DNA from: Nakamurella flavida
Lineage (GTDB): Bacteria; Actinomycetota; Actinomycetes; Mycobacteriales; Nakamurellaceae
Assembly (NCBI RefSeq): GCF_030811475.1
Contig: NZ_JAUSQV010000001.1
Span: 2,317,501 to 2,381,500 of the forward strand
Length of the DNA stretch: 64,000 nt
Direction of reading: 5' to 3'
Under the pieces are notes generated by a model. It saw only the letters and a list, made by a program, of their open reading frames with translations, ran no database searches and was not told the origin of the DNA. The number at the start of each line of letters is the position of its first letter. The first letter of the stretch is position 1. A program made the translations under genes and the position numbers. This document shows positions 54,600 through 63,441 of this stretch, piece by piece.

Positions 54600-54862
54600 A
54601 CGCGCCCCGGTTGCGTGAACGCGCCCCGCATCGCGGGCGCGAACGACAGACCCGGGCGCGTGCACACCCACCGCCCCGACCCCGGCCGCGCACGCGCCCC
54701 GGTTGCGTGAACGCGCCCCGCATCGTGGGCGCGAAAGACAGACCCGGGCGCGTGCACACCCACCGCCCCGACCCCGAACCCCTACGCGCCCCGGTTGCGT
54801 GAACGCGCCCCGCATCGCGGGCGCGAACGACAGACCCAGGCGCGTGCACACCCACCGCCCCC
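54600..54862. repeat. Three 92-bp tandem repeats with inner hairpins, non-coding
   Basis: The 388-bp gap 54544-54931 holds three copies of an ~83-bp unit beginning CGCGCCCCGGTTGCGTGAAC, at 54601, 54693 and 54785 (92-bp period); the third stops early. Copies differ at only a few bases. Each has an inner inverted repeat (CGCGCCC / GGGCGCG, with GCATCGC-type loop) and a GGGCGCGTGCACAC segment. No gene is seen here. It could be a structured RNA, a protein-binding array or a decayed repetitive element. Confidence 0.7.
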
Positions 54863-54905
54863 AGGCGCTCCCCCGCACATCTCCCGGATCCCGCCCTTGC
54901 ACTAA

Positions 54906-54926
54906 TTCACTAACTGACTAGTGTAA
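54906..54926. promoter_or_regulatory. GntR operator overlapping a leaderless promoter
   Basis: TTCACTAACTGACTAGTGTAA contains CACTA-N6-TAGTG. Its right half (TAGTGT, 54919-54924) fits a TAnnnT -10 box 7 nt before the GTG at 54932, and no Shine-Dalgarno is present. Binding of the YtrA-type regulator here would block its own operon. Confidence 0.6.
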
Positions 54927-54931
54927 TCGCG

Positions 54932-55330
54932 GTGATCGAGTACAGGATCGACCGGCGAGCGGGGGTGGCCACCTATCTGCAGATCGTCCAGCAGACCAGG
55001 CAGGCGTTGCTGCTGGGACGCTTGCACGTCGGTGATCAACTGCCCACGGCCCGAGAAGTTGTGGCCAGTACGGCGATCAACCCCAACACCGTGCTCAAGG
55101 CCTATCGCGAGCTGGAACGCGAAGGGCTCGTGCAGGCACGGGCCGGGGCCGGCACGTTCGTGACCCGGGACCTCGCCCGGGAGGAGAGCGATCAGCACTC
55201 CGCCCTCGGCGCGGAGCTGGGCGCCTGGGTGGAGAAGGCCCGTCGGTCCGGTCTGGCCCGGCACGAGACCGAAGCACTGATGAAGGCCTGGACCGACCAG
55301 GCGTACCCCGACGCGGAAGGCATCCGATGA
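54932..55330 (+). CDS. YtrA-type GntR-family regulator
   Basis: A 132-residue regulator, GTG start, leaderless. HTH at about 10-75: VATYLQIVQQTRQALLLGRL, LPTAREVVASTAINPNTVLKAYRELEREGLVQA (given as ranges), FVTRD. The short C-terminal tail (~55 residues, helical) marks the YtrA subfamily, which controls adjacent ABC transporters. The next gene (ABC ATPase) starts in its stop codon (ATGA). Confidence 0.9.
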   Translation: MIEYRIDRRAGVATYLQIVQQTRQALLLGRLHVGDQLPTAREVVASTAINPNTVLKAYRELEREGLVQARAGAGTFVTRDLAREESDQHSALGAELGAWVEKARRSGLARHETEALMKAWTDQAYPDAEGIR

Positions 55331-56244
55331 GCGCCACGACAGCGGTCGAGACCCCCCTGGAAGCGGTGGATGTCGGCCGTCGGTTCCGCCGGGGCTGGGC
55401 TCTGCGAAACTGCTCGTTCGCGTTGCGGGAGGGCCGGATCACCGCCCTGGTCGGCCCGAACGGGGCCGGGAAGTCCACCCTGATGGCGATGGCCACCGGG
55501 TTGTTGGAACCCACCGAGGGCCGCATCGACGTGCGGGGCGCGACGGTGGACACGAAGGCCATGCACCCCGCCCTGGGTTATCTCGCCCAGGACAAGCCCC
55601 TCTACCGGCGCATGCGGGTCCGCGACATGGTGACTGTGACCGGCCGGCTCAACCGGCGGTGGGATGAGCCCCGCGCGCTGCGGCTCATCGAGGACGCGCA
55701 GGTGCCGATGACGGCCCGCATCGGGTCGCTGTCAGGCGGCCAACGCAGCCGCCTCGCCCTGGCCCTGGTACTGGCCCGCCGGCCCAGCGTGCTGTTGCTG
55801 GACGAACCCCTGGCCGATCTCGACCCGCTGGCCCGGGTGGAGATGCAGCAGACCCTGCTCACCGAGGTGATGGACACCGGGATGACGGTGCTGCTGTCCT
55901 CACACATCATCAGCGAGATCCAGGACACCTGCGACGATCTGCTGCTCGTCCGCAGCGGCGGCATCACCCTGAACGGTGCCGTCGAGGACATCCTCGGCTC
56001 CCACCAGGTACTCGTCGGACCGGGCACGGCCGACGGTGTCGGCGGCCTCGGCTGGCTGCCTGCGTCCGGCGTCGTCGAGATCAACCACGCCGCCCGGCAG
56101 ACCACCGTCCTGCTCGACGGCACACCCCCGCCGCTGCCCGTGGGCTGGTCCCAGGCGCCCGCCACCCTGGACGAGGTCGTCATGGCCCACCTGCGCATCG
56201 ACCGCGACGGCGCCCGCCCGCCCGCGGACGGAGTGACGCGATGA
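55327..56244 (+). CDS. ABC transporter ATP-binding protein
   Basis: A 305-residue ATPase: Walker A GPNGAGKSTLMAMA near residue 40, signature LSGGQRSRLALAL, Walker B VLLLDEPLADLD, switch His in LSSHIISE. The ~90-residue C-terminal extension (VLVGPGTADGVG onward) is as in BcrA/YtrB-like exporters. It works with the two permeases that follow, and is controlled by the YtrA-type regulator in front. ATGA overlaps on both sides. Confidence 0.92.
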   Translation: MSATTAVETPLEAVDVGRRFRRGWALRNCSFALREGRITALVGPNGAGKSTLMAMATGLLEPTEGRIDVRGATVDTKAMHPALGYLAQDKPLYRRMRVRDMVTVTGRLNRRWDEPRALRLIEDAQVPMTARIGSLSGGQRSRLALALVLARRPSVLLLDEPLADLDPLARVEMQQTLLTEVMDTGMTVLLSSHIISEIQDTCDDLLLVRSGGITLNGAVEDILGSHQVLVGPGTADGVGGLGWLPASGVVEINHAARQTTVLLDGTPPPLPVGWSQAPATLDEVVMAHLRIDRDGARPPADGVTR

Positions 56245-57305
56245 GCGGCCCGGCCGTGTCGAGCGAACCCCGCGTGACGCCGACAGCGGCACCGGAGCAT
56301 CGGCCCAGCCTGCTGCGCGCCGTCTGGCGGATCCACCGCGCCCTGGTGTCGGGCTGCGCGACGCTCGGCGTCCTCCTGATCGGACTGCTCGTGCTCGTCC
56401 GGGTCCGGGCCGGGCAGGAGAGCGACCGGATCCTGGCCACCGCCGTCGAGTGCCGGACGGACGGCCCGACGGGCCCGCTCTGCCAGGCCTTCGTCCAGGA
56501 CGCCCTTCACCGCGACTTCCGCCTGACCAGCGCTGTTCTCGCCCTCGCCTGCGTCGGACTGGGTGCGCTGTCCGGGGCGCTGGCCGGCGCGCCGGTGTTC
56601 GCGCGGGACTTCGAGCAGCGCACCCAGGTGTGGGCACTCACGCAGTCGGTGGGGCGCACGAGCTGGTGGGCGGCGAAGGTGCTCGTCGTCCTGGTCCCGG
56701 TGGTGGCGGTGATGCTGGCCGTCGGCGCCGTGTCGAGCTGGTCGCTGGATGTCTTCGCCTGGGCCGACCGACCCATGGCGACGGAGTTCTTCGTCAGCCG
56801 CTCCTTCATCCCCGCCGCGGTGGCCGTTCTGGCCATGTCGCTGGGACTGTCCGCCGGAATCCTCTGGCGGTCGACCGTCGCCGCCGTGCTCACCGCCGTC
56901 CTGCTGACCGTCGCGGTGGTGAGTGGCGGCGAGTACCTCCGGCCGCACATGCTGACCGCGGATCGGTACGAGCAGCCGGTCATGGACACGTCGGTGCCGG
57001 TCATCCCCGATGACGTCCTCTGGGTCGACTCCGGATATCTCACCGCCGCGGGCCAACCGATCGAATGGAGCGGAGCATGCGAGAACCTCGGCCTCCTGCC
57101 GACCGAGGACCCGCCGTCACAGGAGCAGTACCAGGTGCTCTACGCGCGGTGCTTGGCGCAGCAAGGGATCTCCTCGGACTACAGCGATGTGCTCCCGGCG
57201 TCGAAGTTCGGCCTCCTGCGGGTGGTCTGGGCCGGCTGGGTCCTGCTCCTCTCCGGCCTGGTGCTGGCCGCCGGGTACCTCGGACTGCGCCGGCGGGTCC
57301 TGTGA
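56241..57305 (+). CDS. ABC transporter permease, copy 1
   Basis: A 354-residue integral membrane protein with about six helices (LGVLLIGLLVLVRV, LALACVGLGALSGALAGAPVF, VLVVLVPVVAVMLAVGAVSSW) and a large extracytoplasmic loop before the last helix. The motif FARDFEQRTQVWALTQSVGRTSWWAAK is shared with the next gene. Start overlaps the ATPase gene (ATGA). Substrate unknown; likely export of, or defence against, an envelope-active compound by analogy with YtrA operons. Confidence 0.85.
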   Translation: MSGPAVSSEPRVTPTAAPEHRPSLLRAVWRIHRALVSGCATLGVLLIGLLVLVRVRAGQESDRILATAVECRTDGPTGPLCQAFVQDALHRDFRLTSAVLALACVGLGALSGALAGAPVFARDFEQRTQVWALTQSVGRTSWWAAKVLVVLVPVVAVMLAVGAVSSWSLDVFAWADRPMATEFFVSRSFIPAAVAVLAMSLGLSAGILWRSTVAAVLTAVLLTVAVVSGGEYLRPHMLTADRYEQPVMDTSVPVIPDDVLWVDSGYLTAAGQPIEWSGACENLGLLPTEDPPSQEQYQVLYARCLAQQGISSDYSDVLPASKFGLLRVVWAGWVLLLSGLVLAAGYLGLRRRVL

Positions 57306-58363
57306 CCACCTCCGTCGGCCCTCGCACGGCGTCCCGCTCCGCAGGATGGCCGGGGGTGCTGCGGGTCGCCGCCCGGCTGCACCGTCCGTTGCTCGTGCTC
57401 ATCGCCGGCCTCGGCGTCCTCGCCCTGGCCGCGCTGATCGTCCACCGGATCATGGTCGACCGGGCCGTGGCTCAGCTGCAGGACCTCGCGGGTCCGTCCT
57501 GCCCGCAACCGTTCTCGGTCCAGCCCACGGGCGACTGCCAGAATGTCATCGACCAGGTCGTCTACACCCGGTTCGGCGAGTCCTACGGCATCCTGCATCT
57601 GGGGGTGGTCCTGCTGGCCATCGGACTCGGGGCGCTGGCCGGGGCCCCGGTCTTCGCGCGGGAGTTCGAACAGCGGACCCAGGTGCTCGCGCTCACCCAG
57701 TCGGTCGGTCGCACCCGGTGGTGGGTGGCCAAGGTGCTGGTCGTGCTCGTTCCGCTCGCCCTCGTGCTGCTGGCCGTCGGCATGACCGCCACCTGGGCCT
57801 TCCGGTACTGGCCGTTCGCCGAGGCCGGCATGGACATGGGTCCGTCCGACTTCCTGGCCACGTCGTTCCGCCCGGCGGTGATCGGCATCGTGGCCGCCGC
57901 GACGGGGATGACGGCGGGCGTCCTGGGGCGGTCCACGGTCGGGGCGATCGTCGTCGCCGGCGTGCTCTGCTGTGCCGTCGTCTACGTCGGGGAGCTCGCC
58001 CGTCCCCACCTGGCCACGGCGGACCGCACCGTGGAACCGGTGTCGAGGGGCGAGTCCGCCCGGATGTTTCCCCAGGGGGCGTGGTTCCTCCGCAACGGGT
58101 ACACCGACGCCGCCGGTGATCCGATCACCTGGGACGGCAACTGCGTGTTGTGGGAGCAGCCGGAGTCGGCCGTCGAGGACCCGGACGGCACCGAGACCCT
58201 GGACCGCTGTTACGCCCTGGCCGGGATAGCCGGGCGGTACACCGACACCATCCCCGAGTCCCGTTTCTGGATCGTCCGCACGCTCTGGTCGGGCGGCCTG
58301 CTGGTGCTGTCCGGGCTTGTATTGGCGGTGGGGTGGCTGCGCCTGCGTCGTCGGGTGCTCTGA
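57302..58363 (+). CDS. ABC transporter permease, copy 2
   Basis: A 353-residue paralogue of copy 1, GTG start overlapping its stop (GTGA). It shares FAREFEQRTQVLALTQSVGRTRWWVAKVLVVLVP and the last helix (LLVLSGLVLAVGWLRLRRRVL), with cysteines in the outer loops (SCPQ, DCQN, NCVL, RCYA). Together the two permeases probably form a heterodimer with the single ATPase. Confidence 0.87.
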   Translation: MTTSVGPRTASRSAGWPGVLRVAARLHRPLLVLIAGLGVLALAALIVHRIMVDRAVAQLQDLAGPSCPQPFSVQPTGDCQNVIDQVVYTRFGESYGILHLGVVLLAIGLGALAGAPVFAREFEQRTQVLALTQSVGRTRWWVAKVLVVLVPLALVLLAVGMTATWAFRYWPFAEAGMDMGPSDFLATSFRPAVIGIVAAATGMTAGVLGRSTVGAIVVAGVLCCAVVYVGELARPHLATADRTVEPVSRGESARMFPQGAWFLRNGYTDAAGDPITWDGNCVLWEQPESAVEDPDGTETLDRCYALAGIAGRYTDTIPESRFWIVRTLWSGGLLVLSGLVLAVGWLRLRRRVL

Positions 58364-58489
58364 GCGAGCGCCACGCGGATGCAGGCTCACCGGGCCCGGC
58401 GAGGGGCGGGCCCGACGGGTCCGGCTGCGGGCGCCCGCGCCGTCTGCCAGGGTGACCGCAGCGGAACGCGAGGAAGAAGCGGAGCGGCC

Positions 58490-58879
58490 ATGCCCAGCGC
58501 ACTGGTGCACATCACGATCGACAGCGCGGACCCGTTCGCGCTGGCCACCTTCTGGAGCGCCGTGACCGGTCATCCGGTCAGCGACGAGGACGAGCCCGGT
58601 GACGACGAGGTCCTCGTCGAGCTCCCCGGCGGGCCCGGCCTGCTGTTCATCCGGGTCCCGGAGGGCAAGGCGGGCAAGAACCGGGTGCACCTGGACGTGC
58701 GGCCCACCAAGGGCACACGGGATGCCGAGGTCGATCGGCTCCTGGTGCTCGGCGCCACCCTCCTCGACGACCGCCGCGACCCCGATGGCCCCGGGTGGGC
58801 CGTGCTGGCCGATCCCGAGGGCAACGAGTTCTGCGTGGAGCGCGGCGAGGCCGAGCGCGGGCGGTCGACGCCGGACTGA
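58490..58879 (+). CDS. VOC-family protein (Glyoxalase_6-like)
   Basis: A 129-residue single-domain protein: HITIDSADPFALATFWSAVTG, LLFIRVPEGKAGKNRVHLDV and WAVLADPEGNEFCVE, the pattern of Glyoxalase_6. A metal-binding His and Glu are in the usual places. Function unknown; such proteins bind or modify small toxic compounds. GGAG precedes the ATG. The 126 bp upstream show nothing. Confidence 0.85.
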   Translation: MPSALVHITIDSADPFALATFWSAVTGHPVSDEDEPGDDEVLVELPGGPGLLFIRVPEGKAGKNRVHLDVRPTKGTRDAEVDRLLVLGATLLDDRRDPDGPGWAVLADPEGNEFCVERGEAERGRSTPD

Positions 58880-58894
58880 GCACCCCGACCGGGG

Positions 58895-59332
58895 TCAGCG
58901 GACCCCGGGCGTGGCGACGAGGGGCCGCGGGACGGCCGGCGTCACCGGGGACATCTGGAAGAAGGCGCCGGCCTGCGGCGTGCACAGGATCGCCAGGACG
59001 GCCACGCTCAGAGTTCCGGCGACCATCGCCCCGTCGTGCACCAGCCCGTCCGTGCGCACCGCGAGGAACACACAGGCGAGCAGCTCGACCACCGACATGG
59101 CCGCGGCGGTCGTCCGGGCCCATTCCCGGCCGGCGGACAGGCCGTGGGCCACCCCGAGGAAGGCTGCGCCCCACAGGAGGAACAGCATCCCGACGGACGC
59201 CGCGGCGTTCACCACGGTCAGGGCGGCGATGCCGGCGGCGAGGGCACCGAGCCCGCCGGCGGCGACGAGGATGACCGCTCCGGTGACGATGCCGGGCCGG
59301 TAGGTGGAGGGGACGGGGCGGGTCTCGAACAT
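58895..59332 (-). CDS. Four-helix membrane protein of unknown function
   Basis: A 145-residue protein with four hydrophobic segments (about 15-35, 40-62, 75-93, 100-120: AVILVAAGGLGALAAGIAAL, SVGMLFLLWGAAFLGVAHGL, AAMSVVELLACVFLAV, GTLSVAVLAILCT). AGGAG lies before the ATG. No family I know; likely a single gene, converging on the VOC gene. Confidence 0.65.
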   Translation of the reverse strand: MFETRPVPSTYRPGIVTGAVILVAAGGLGALAAGIAALTVVNAAASVGMLFLLWGAAFLGVAHGLSAGREWARTTAAAMSVVELLACVFLAVRTDGLVHDGAMVAGTLSVAVLAILCTPQAGAFFQMSPVTPAVPRPLVATPGVR

Positions 59333-59486
59333 GGGGTGCTCCTGCGGGGCGGGGGGCCGACCGGGTGTTCCCGGTGCTGATCGCCACGGTGCCGCGGGAG
59401 GCAGATCGCCGACGTCCGGTGAACGGTGGATCGACCGGGGGACATCGCGGTCCCCCGATCGGCGCGCGCCCGCGCGGGTGGCCGGC

Positions 59487-60794
59487 TCAGTGGTCGAGCG
59501 GGTGGGCCAACTCGTCGGCCTTGAGTCGGCCCAGCCACAAGGCCAGGGCGGACAACGCGACGGGCACCAGGCCGGCCAGCGCGAAGACCAGCGGGATGCC
59601 GAGCAGTGCCCCGGCCGGGCCGGCCACCGCGATGGAGGCGGGCATGAGGATGAGGCTGACGAAGAAGTCCAGGCTGGACACCCGCCCGCGCATGCCGTCG
59701 GGCACCCGGCGTTGCAGCAGGGTGCCCCAGATGACGTTGGCGCCCTGCGACGTCACGCCGACCAGGACGACGGCGGCGACCATCATCCACAGGGCGTCGA
59801 CGATGCCGAGCAGGGCCATCGGGGCGGAACCCAGGCCCCACAACCAGATCATCACCGTCAGGTAGCGCCGCGGCAGCTTGCGTGAGGACACCAGCAACGC
59901 CCCGACGGCGCCGCCGATGCCGAACGCGGCCAGCACCAGGGCGTGCCCGTTGGCGTCGCTGCCGAGCTCGCGGATGGCGAACGGCAGCAGCACCTCGATG
60001 GGTCCGATGACCATGAACACCAGCACGACGGCGAAGAGCAGGGTCGTGAGCAGCCAGCGGGTCTGCACCAGGTAGCGGAAGCCGCCGCGCAGGTCGCCCC
60101 ACACCGACACGGCCGCCCGTTCCGCCGATCGCGGACCGGGCCGGTGCCGCACCCTGCTCAGACACAGCGCGGCGATCAGGAACGCCACCCCGTCCACGGC
60201 GATGGCCAGACCGGGCGAGAAGGCGGTGACCAGGACCCCGGCCAGCGCCGGACCGGCGGCGTTCTGGGCGAGCGGGCGCAACACTCCCTCCAGCCCGTTC
60301 GCGGCCAGCAACTCGTGCTCGGGCAACAGGTTCGGCAGCAACGCGGTGTACGAGGGGAGGAACAGCCCCTCGGACACACCGAGGACGAGGGCACCGGCGG
60401 CCAGGTGCCAGAGCTGCAGCACCCCGCTCAACGACAGTGCGGCGACGCCGAGCAGGACGACCGAGCTGAGCAGGAGCGAGGAGAGCATCACCGAGCGCTG
60501 CGGCAGCCGGTCCGCGGCGATACCCGCCGGGAGCACGCTGAGCAGGATCCCGATCGTGTACACGCCGACGACGACGGACAGCTGCGCCGGGCCGCCGCCC
60601 AGCGCGATGACCTGCCAGACCACGGCGACCACCCACACCCCGACGCCCATCAGGGACACGGCCATGGCCGCCCAGAGCAGGCGGAAGTCGCGGTGCCGCA
60701 ACGGCCGGACCGCGGCCGGCACCCGGAGCCCGCGCCGGGGAGTGGCGTCGGCCGGGGTCACGTCGAGAGGGGGCTGACCGGTCACCCGGGTCAC
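59487..60794 (-). CDS. MFS transporter, EntS/MFS_3-like
   Basis: A 435-residue protein of 12 helices. HRDFRLLWAAMAVSLMGVGVW opens helix 1, IAADRLPQRSVML is the loop between helices 2 and 3, and LGVSEGLFLPSYTALLPNLL follows; these resemble the enterobactin-exporter group. The GTG start has no clear Shine-Dalgarno, and a second in-frame GTG three codons on is possible. Substrate unknown. Confidence 0.87.
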   Translation of the reverse strand: MTRVTGQPPLDVTPADATPRRGLRVPAAVRPLRHRDFRLLWAAMAVSLMGVGVWVVAVVWQVIALGGGPAQLSVVVGVYTIGILLSVLPAGIAADRLPQRSVMLSSLLLSSVVLLGVAALSLSGVLQLWHLAAGALVLGVSEGLFLPSYTALLPNLLPEHELLAANGLEGVLRPLAQNAAGPALAGVLVTAFSPGLAIAVDGVAFLIAALCLSRVRHRPGPRSAERAAVSVWGDLRGGFRYLVQTRWLLTTLLFAVVLVFMVIGPIEVLLPFAIRELGSDANGHALVLAAFGIGGAVGALLVSSRKLPRRYLTVMIWLWGLGSAPMALLGIVDALWMMVAAVVLVGVTSQGANVIWGTLLQRRVPDGMRGRVSSLDFFVSLILMPASIAVAGPAGALLGIPLVFALAGLVPVALSALALWLGRLKADELAHPLDH

Positions 60795-60857
60795 GCTAGG
60801 CGGGGAGACAGCGCCCGGTCGACCGCTTTCCCCTCCCCGCAGAACCGTAGGCGGACG

Positions 60858-61349
60858 TCAGCGGCTCGCGTCGACCAGCCGGGCGATGGTCTGCTCCATC
60901 TCCTCGGCGCTGACCCGGGGGATCCGGCCCAGGATCACCGGGTCGGTGACCTCCGCCCAGTCGTAGGTGTGGGTGATGAGGGATCCGGCAGCGCCGTCCA
61001 CCTCGTCGGCCGGCTCGACGTCCCACTGCCACCGCACCCCGGCCGGCGGGTTGCCCACCCGGGCGACGGTCCACGCGACCCGCCGCCCGGGAACCACCTC
61101 CAGCACGGTGTTCTCGGTGCGGTAGTGCCCACGATCCTCGAAGTACATCTCCATCACGAACTTCTGTCCGGCCGCGGTGATCTGGTGCGGGTCGACCGCC
61201 CCCCTGACCGTTCCGGACCCGTCCAGCCGGACGTGCCATTGCGGGTCGGTGAGCCGGGCGAACACCGTCTCGGCCGCGACCGGAGCCTGCACCCGGACGA
61301 CGATGGAGTGATCGGATCGGGTCACGGACGCAGCGCTGGGATCGGTCAT
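60858..61349 (-). CDS. SRPBCC-family protein
   Basis: A 163-residue START-like fold: VRVQAPVAAETVFARLTDPQ, a central VMEMYFEDRGHYRTENTVLE and the long C-terminal helix SAEEMEQTIARLVDASR. These bind hydrophobic ligands in a deep cavity. TAGAAC lies 6 nt before the ATG and no Shine-Dalgarno is seen, so it may be leaderless. Ligand unknown. Confidence 0.8.
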   Translation of the reverse strand: MTDPSAASVTRSDHSIVVRVQAPVAAETVFARLTDPQWHVRLDGSGTVRGAVDPHQITAAGQKFVMEMYFEDRGHYRTENTVLEVVPGRRVAWTVARVGNPPAGVRWQWDVEPADEVDGAAGSLITHTYDWAEVTDPVILGRIPRVSAEEMEQTIARLVDASR

Positions 61350-61396
61350 GGATCTGTTCTACCCCCGGGGTCGGCCCGATCGATCATGGGGGCCGC

Positions 61397-62296
61397 TCAG
61401 GCGGCCCGCCCGTAGGCCCCGGCGGCGATGTCGTCCAGCAGCGTCGGCCCGGTCGGCGTCCAGCCGAGCAGCTCGCGGGTGGCCACGCTTGTCGCCGACA
61501 TCTCCAACCCGAAGAACGACCCGATCCAGCCGAAGTGGTCGGCGACCTCGTCGGCGGCGATCGGACCGACGGGCAGGCCCCAGGCCGCGCCGATCGCCGT
61601 GGCGATGTCCCGGGTGGAGATGGCCGGCTCGGCCATGGCGTGGACGATGCTCCCGGCGGGAGCCCCGGTCAGAGCGAGCGCGACCAGACGGGCGGCGTCG
61701 CTGCGATGGACCGCGGCCCAGCTGTTCGTCCCCTCGCCGGGGTAGCCGGAGATCCCCTTCTGCCGGGCCGCGGCGGTGATGGCGGCGATGAAGCCGTGGT
61801 CGTCCATCCCGTGCACCGTGGGAGCGAAGCGGACGCTGACCGCGCGGACTCCGCGGTCCACGAACTCCAGGGCCAGGTTCTCGGCGCCGCCCCGCGGGGA
61901 GTCCGGTCCGTGGAACGGGGACACATCCCGTTCCGTCGCCGGGCGTCCCGACGCCAGCCCGGCCGCGCCCGCGGCGAGCAGGAAGGGCCGGTCGCTGCCG
62001 ACGAGGGCGTCGGAGAAGGTCTGCACCGCCGCGCGTTCCGCCGCGTTCGACACCGCGGGGTTGGCGAAGTCGTGCTTGTTGGCCAAGTGGATCACGGCGT
62101 CGGCGGATTCGGCCCCGGCGCGCAGACCGGCCAGGTCGTCGAGGTCGCCACGGCGCACGCGGGCGCCCTGGGCGGCGAGAGCCGCTGCTGCGGAATCGGA
62201 TCGGACCAGCCCGGTGACCTGATGGCCGGTGGCGAGCAACTCGTCGACCACGGCCGACCCGATCCATCCCGACGCACCGGTGACGAAGACCTGCAT
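61397..62296 (-). CDS. NAD-dependent epimerase/dehydratase-like SDR
   Basis: A 299-residue extended SDR: VFVTGASGWIGSAVVDELL (cofactor loop), LVRSDSAAAAL, RRGDLDDLAGL, VIHLANK, SVRFAPTVHG. The Ser/Tyr/Lys set is not clear, as in many atypical members. GAGGGAG precedes the ATG. It is divergent from a TetR gene, with two matched palindromes between, so it is the likely target of that regulator. Confidence 0.87.
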   Translation of the reverse strand: MQVFVTGASGWIGSAVVDELLATGHQVTGLVRSDSAAAALAAQGARVRRGDLDDLAGLRAGAESADAVIHLANKHDFANPAVSNAAERAAVQTFSDALVGSDRPFLLAAGAAGLASGRPATERDVSPFHGPDSPRGGAENLALEFVDRGVRAVSVRFAPTVHGMDDHGFIAAITAAARQKGISGYPGEGTNSWAAVHRSDAARLVALALTGAPAGSIVHAMAEPAISTRDIATAIGAAWGLPVGPIAADEVADHFGWIGSFFGLEMSATSVATRELLGWTPTGPTLLDDIAAGAYGRAA

Positions 62297-62348
62297 GACG
62301 CACTCCCTCTCTCGCCGGCGAAGCGGATCCGCCGGACCGTGCCGCACC

Positions 62349-62369
62349 TGATGTCTGCGGCTGACATCA
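62349..62369. promoter_or_regulatory. TetR operator 1
   Basis: TGATGTCTGCGGCTGACATC(A) is a 21-bp palindrome with arms TGATGTC / GACATCA. It lies 53 bp before the SDR start on the minus strand. Confidence 0.7.
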
Positions 62370-62378
62370 CGCTACGCC

Positions 62379-62399
62379 TGATGTCAGCCGCTGTCATCA
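62379..62399. promoter_or_regulatory. TetR operator 2 and leaderless TetR promoter
   Basis: TGATGTCAGCCGCTGTCATC(A) matches operator 1 at most positions, 30 bp away centre to centre (about three helical turns). It lies 15 bp before TAGACT (62415-62420), a -10 box placed 6 nt from the GTG of the TetR gene, so the regulator would repress itself as well. Confidence 0.68.
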
Positions 62400-62426
62400 A
62401 GGATCTGTCGGCCCTAGACTGACGGG

Positions 62427-62996
62427 GTGGCGCGATGGGAACCCGGTGCAGTGCAACGGCTGCAACAGGCCGCCCTCGAGCTGTTCAGCGCTCAGGGTTT
62501 CGACCGGACGACGGCCGCCGAGATCGCCGCCGCCGCCGGGTTGACCGAACGGACCTTCTTCCGGCACTTCGGGGACAAGCGCGAGGTCCTGTTCATGGGG
62601 CAGGAGGACTTCGTCGGCGCCTTCCTGGCCGGGCTCGACGCGGCCGCACCGGACGCCGCCCCGCTCGATGTCGTCGCCGCCTGCCTGACGTCGGCGGCCG
62701 GCTGGTTCCCGGCCGAACGACGGCCCTACGCCCGGCTGCGCCAGACCGTCATCGACGCGACCCCTGCCCTGGTGGAGCGGGAGCGGCACAAGCTCGCCGG
62801 GGTGGCCGTCGAGCTGGCCCGGGCCCTGCGCGAGCGCGACATCCCCGAACCGGCGGCCACCCTCGCCGCCGAGTCCGGCATCACCGTCTTCACGGTGGCC
62901 TTCGCGCAGTGGACCACCACGGACGACGACCGGTCCCTGGGCGTGGTGTGCGCCGAGATGCTGGACGCTCTGCGGTCTCTCGACCGGCCGCGCTGA
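62427..62996 (+). CDS. TetR-family transcriptional regulator
   Basis: A 189-residue regulator, GTG start without a Shine-Dalgarno. HTH at about 5-55: LQQAALELFSAQGFDRTTAA, EIAAAAGLTERTFFRHFGDK. The C-terminal ligand domain (ACLTSAAGWFPAERRPY) is the MftR/AcrR-like type. Two operators upstream point to control of the divergent SDR gene. Ligand unknown. Confidence 0.92.
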   Translation: MARWEPGAVQRLQQAALELFSAQGFDRTTAAEIAAAAGLTERTFFRHFGDKREVLFMGQEDFVGAFLAGLDAAAPDAAPLDVVAACLTSAAGWFPAERRPYARLRQTVIDATPALVERERHKLAGVAVELARALRERDIPEPAATLAAESGITVFTVAFAQWTTTDDDRSLGVVCAEMLDALRSLDRPR

Positions 62997-63005
62997 CCTG
63001 CGACC

Positions 63006-63374
63006 TCAGCCGCGGGGTGGGCCCCCGTCGCGGCGCCGCGCGTTGTCCGCCGGCGTGGACAGGATGAGGGTGCGCCGCACCTCGGCGACCCCACGGATGA
63101 CGACGGACGTCGGCCAGAACCAGCCCGCCTGCACGATCGGCCGCACCAGCCGCCACATCTCCGCCTCGTCCGGGCCGCAGAGGTGGATCCGCCCGTCGGT
63201 GGCCCCGAACTCCCAGCCGTCCACCTCGACGACGGCCGGGTCGGTCACCCGTTCGGTCGCCTCGGCCACCTCCTGCACCAGGTACCGGGCCGCCGAGGCG
63301 GGAAGATCTCCGAAGTCGTAGTCCAGCAGCACGGCCGGCGGGAGCACGGCCGCCGACGGTTCGATGTCGTTCAC
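63006..63374 (-). CDS. Conserved hypothetical protein, 122 residues
   Basis: An alpha/beta protein with no family I know: AVLLDYDFGDLPASAARYLVQ, WEFGATDGRIHLCGPDEAEM, VQAGWFWPTSVVIRGV. GTG start with TAGGTT (63382-63387) 7 nt upstream and no ribosome site, so perhaps leaderless. The C-terminal tail is basic and polar. It overlaps nothing. Confidence 0.6.
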   Translation of the reverse strand: MNDIEPSAAVLPPAVLLDYDFGDLPASAARYLVQEVAEATERVTDPAVVEVDGWEFGATDGRIHLCGPDEAEMWRLVRPIVQAGWFWPTSVVIRGVAEVRRTLILSTPADNARRRDGGPPRG

Positions 63375-63441
63375 GGCGGCGAACCTACGCGTCCTTGATG
63401 AGTCCTCCGGTCCGCGCGGGCGGGGCGGTGGGACGCGGTGG

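Noticed and set aside
54600-54862. CRISPR array
   Set aside because: Units are 92 bp and nearly identical throughout; there are no variable spacers and no cas genes.
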